Source: Pithys albifrons albifrons
Taxonomy: Eukaryota; Chordata; Aves; Passeriformes; Thamnophilidae
Direction of reading: 5' to 3'
DNA length: 64,000 nucleotides
Assembly: GCF_047495875.1 (NCBI RefSeq)
Contig: NC_092474.1
Span: 13,665,700 to 13,729,699, forward strand
Shown: piece by piece, positions 63,549 to 64,000 of the stretch
Layout of the letters: each line of letters opens with the position of its first letter
How positions within the stretch are numbered: the first letter of the stretch is position 1
Notes under the pieces: model-generated
The model's database searches: none
What the model was told of the DNA's origin: nothing
The model's input: only the letters and a program-made list of their open reading frames with translations
Program-made: the position numbers and the translations under genes

Positions 63549-64000
63549 CCCCAGCAAACAAAGGCAGCACAGGACACAGTTCACAAGGTCAGTCAGGCAG
63601 AAGCACAACAGAAGAGGCTGCAGCCTGGCTGTGACACACACACAGTGGCTGGAACACGCTTAGCAAAGCAATTTATATCCCCACAAATCATCAGATCCTG
63701 AGGGAACACCCAGGATTCCCCAGAGAAACCTGTCATGTGGTGCTGTACCTTCATCCCTGCTCCTTATTGAGAGGCCACAGGTACCTTCCAGGACAACAAA
63801 AAGCCTTTGGGGACACTGCTGAATATGGAAATTAGAGATTGAAATCTGGGTGCTGAGGAGCTGGAGGAGCCTTTGCAGCCTCTTTTGACACTTGCACTGC
63901 ATCTCCTGAGAGCACAAACTGCAGAGGGATCCACACACAGCCTGCCTGGGCTGCTGAAGGAGTATTTTTGGTGTTTCTGAGGCAGTCACTCAGCACCCAC
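63549..64000 (-). other. ASCC2 5' intron (part)
   Basis: Sequence upstream of the ASCC2 start codon. It is not CpG-rich and has no promoter-like features, which supports a further 5' exon and promoter to the right of the window. Confidence 0.5.

Overview
The window is avian nuclear DNA, most likely from a songbird microchromosome. It has compact GC-rich genes with GT-AG introns, about 25 fragments of the 3' end of CR1 LINEs (the dominant bird retrotransposon), very many minisatellites, and one tRNA-Ile-headed SINE with a CR1 tail. That SINE structure is known from passerines (TguSINE1 type). The gene order CABP7 - ZMAT5 - UQCR10 - ASCC2 matches human 22q12.2 from memory; the bird equivalent should be chromosome 15.

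Layout. 1-8000: the 3' part of CABP7 (+), coding exons 2-5. Exon 1 is not visible and should lie upstream. All four sampled intron or flank regions are full of tandem repeats. 8000-12950: intergenic DNA between the convergent 3' ends of CABP7 and ZMAT5. 12956-30100: ZMAT5 (-), five coding exons that join to 170 residues, with a long 5' intron. 29960-30280: a CpG-rich promoter that is probably bidirectional (ZMAT5 leftward, UQCR10 rightward) with three ZNF143-like motifs. 30278-31870: UQCR10 (+), two coding exons, 59 residues. 31870-34170: convergent intergenic DNA. 34170-64000: ASCC2 (-), eighteen coding exons that join in frame to 750 residues. Its 5' non-coding exon and promoter appear to lie beyond the right edge.

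The genes do not form a pathway. CABP7 is a tail-anchored calcium sensor of the Golgi/secretory membranes, ZMAT5 is a protein of the minor-spliceosome U11/U12 snRNP, UQCR10 is a small subunit of respiratory complex III, and ASCC2 is the K63-ubiquitin-binding subunit of the ASCC complex used in alkylation repair and ribosome rescue. They share a conserved neighbourhood and, for ZMAT5/UQCR10, probably a promoter.

I found no evidence of a new gene system. The most unusual material is repeat biology: minisatellites that end within a few bases to tens of bases of splice sites, higher-order arrays, a CR1 nested in a SINE, and a 40-bp array that seems to have been amplified out of a CR1 copy. The longest open frames in the window are artefacts of stop-free tandem repeats. 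All splice sites were placed by reading the sequence and checking phase; no alignment or transcript data were available.
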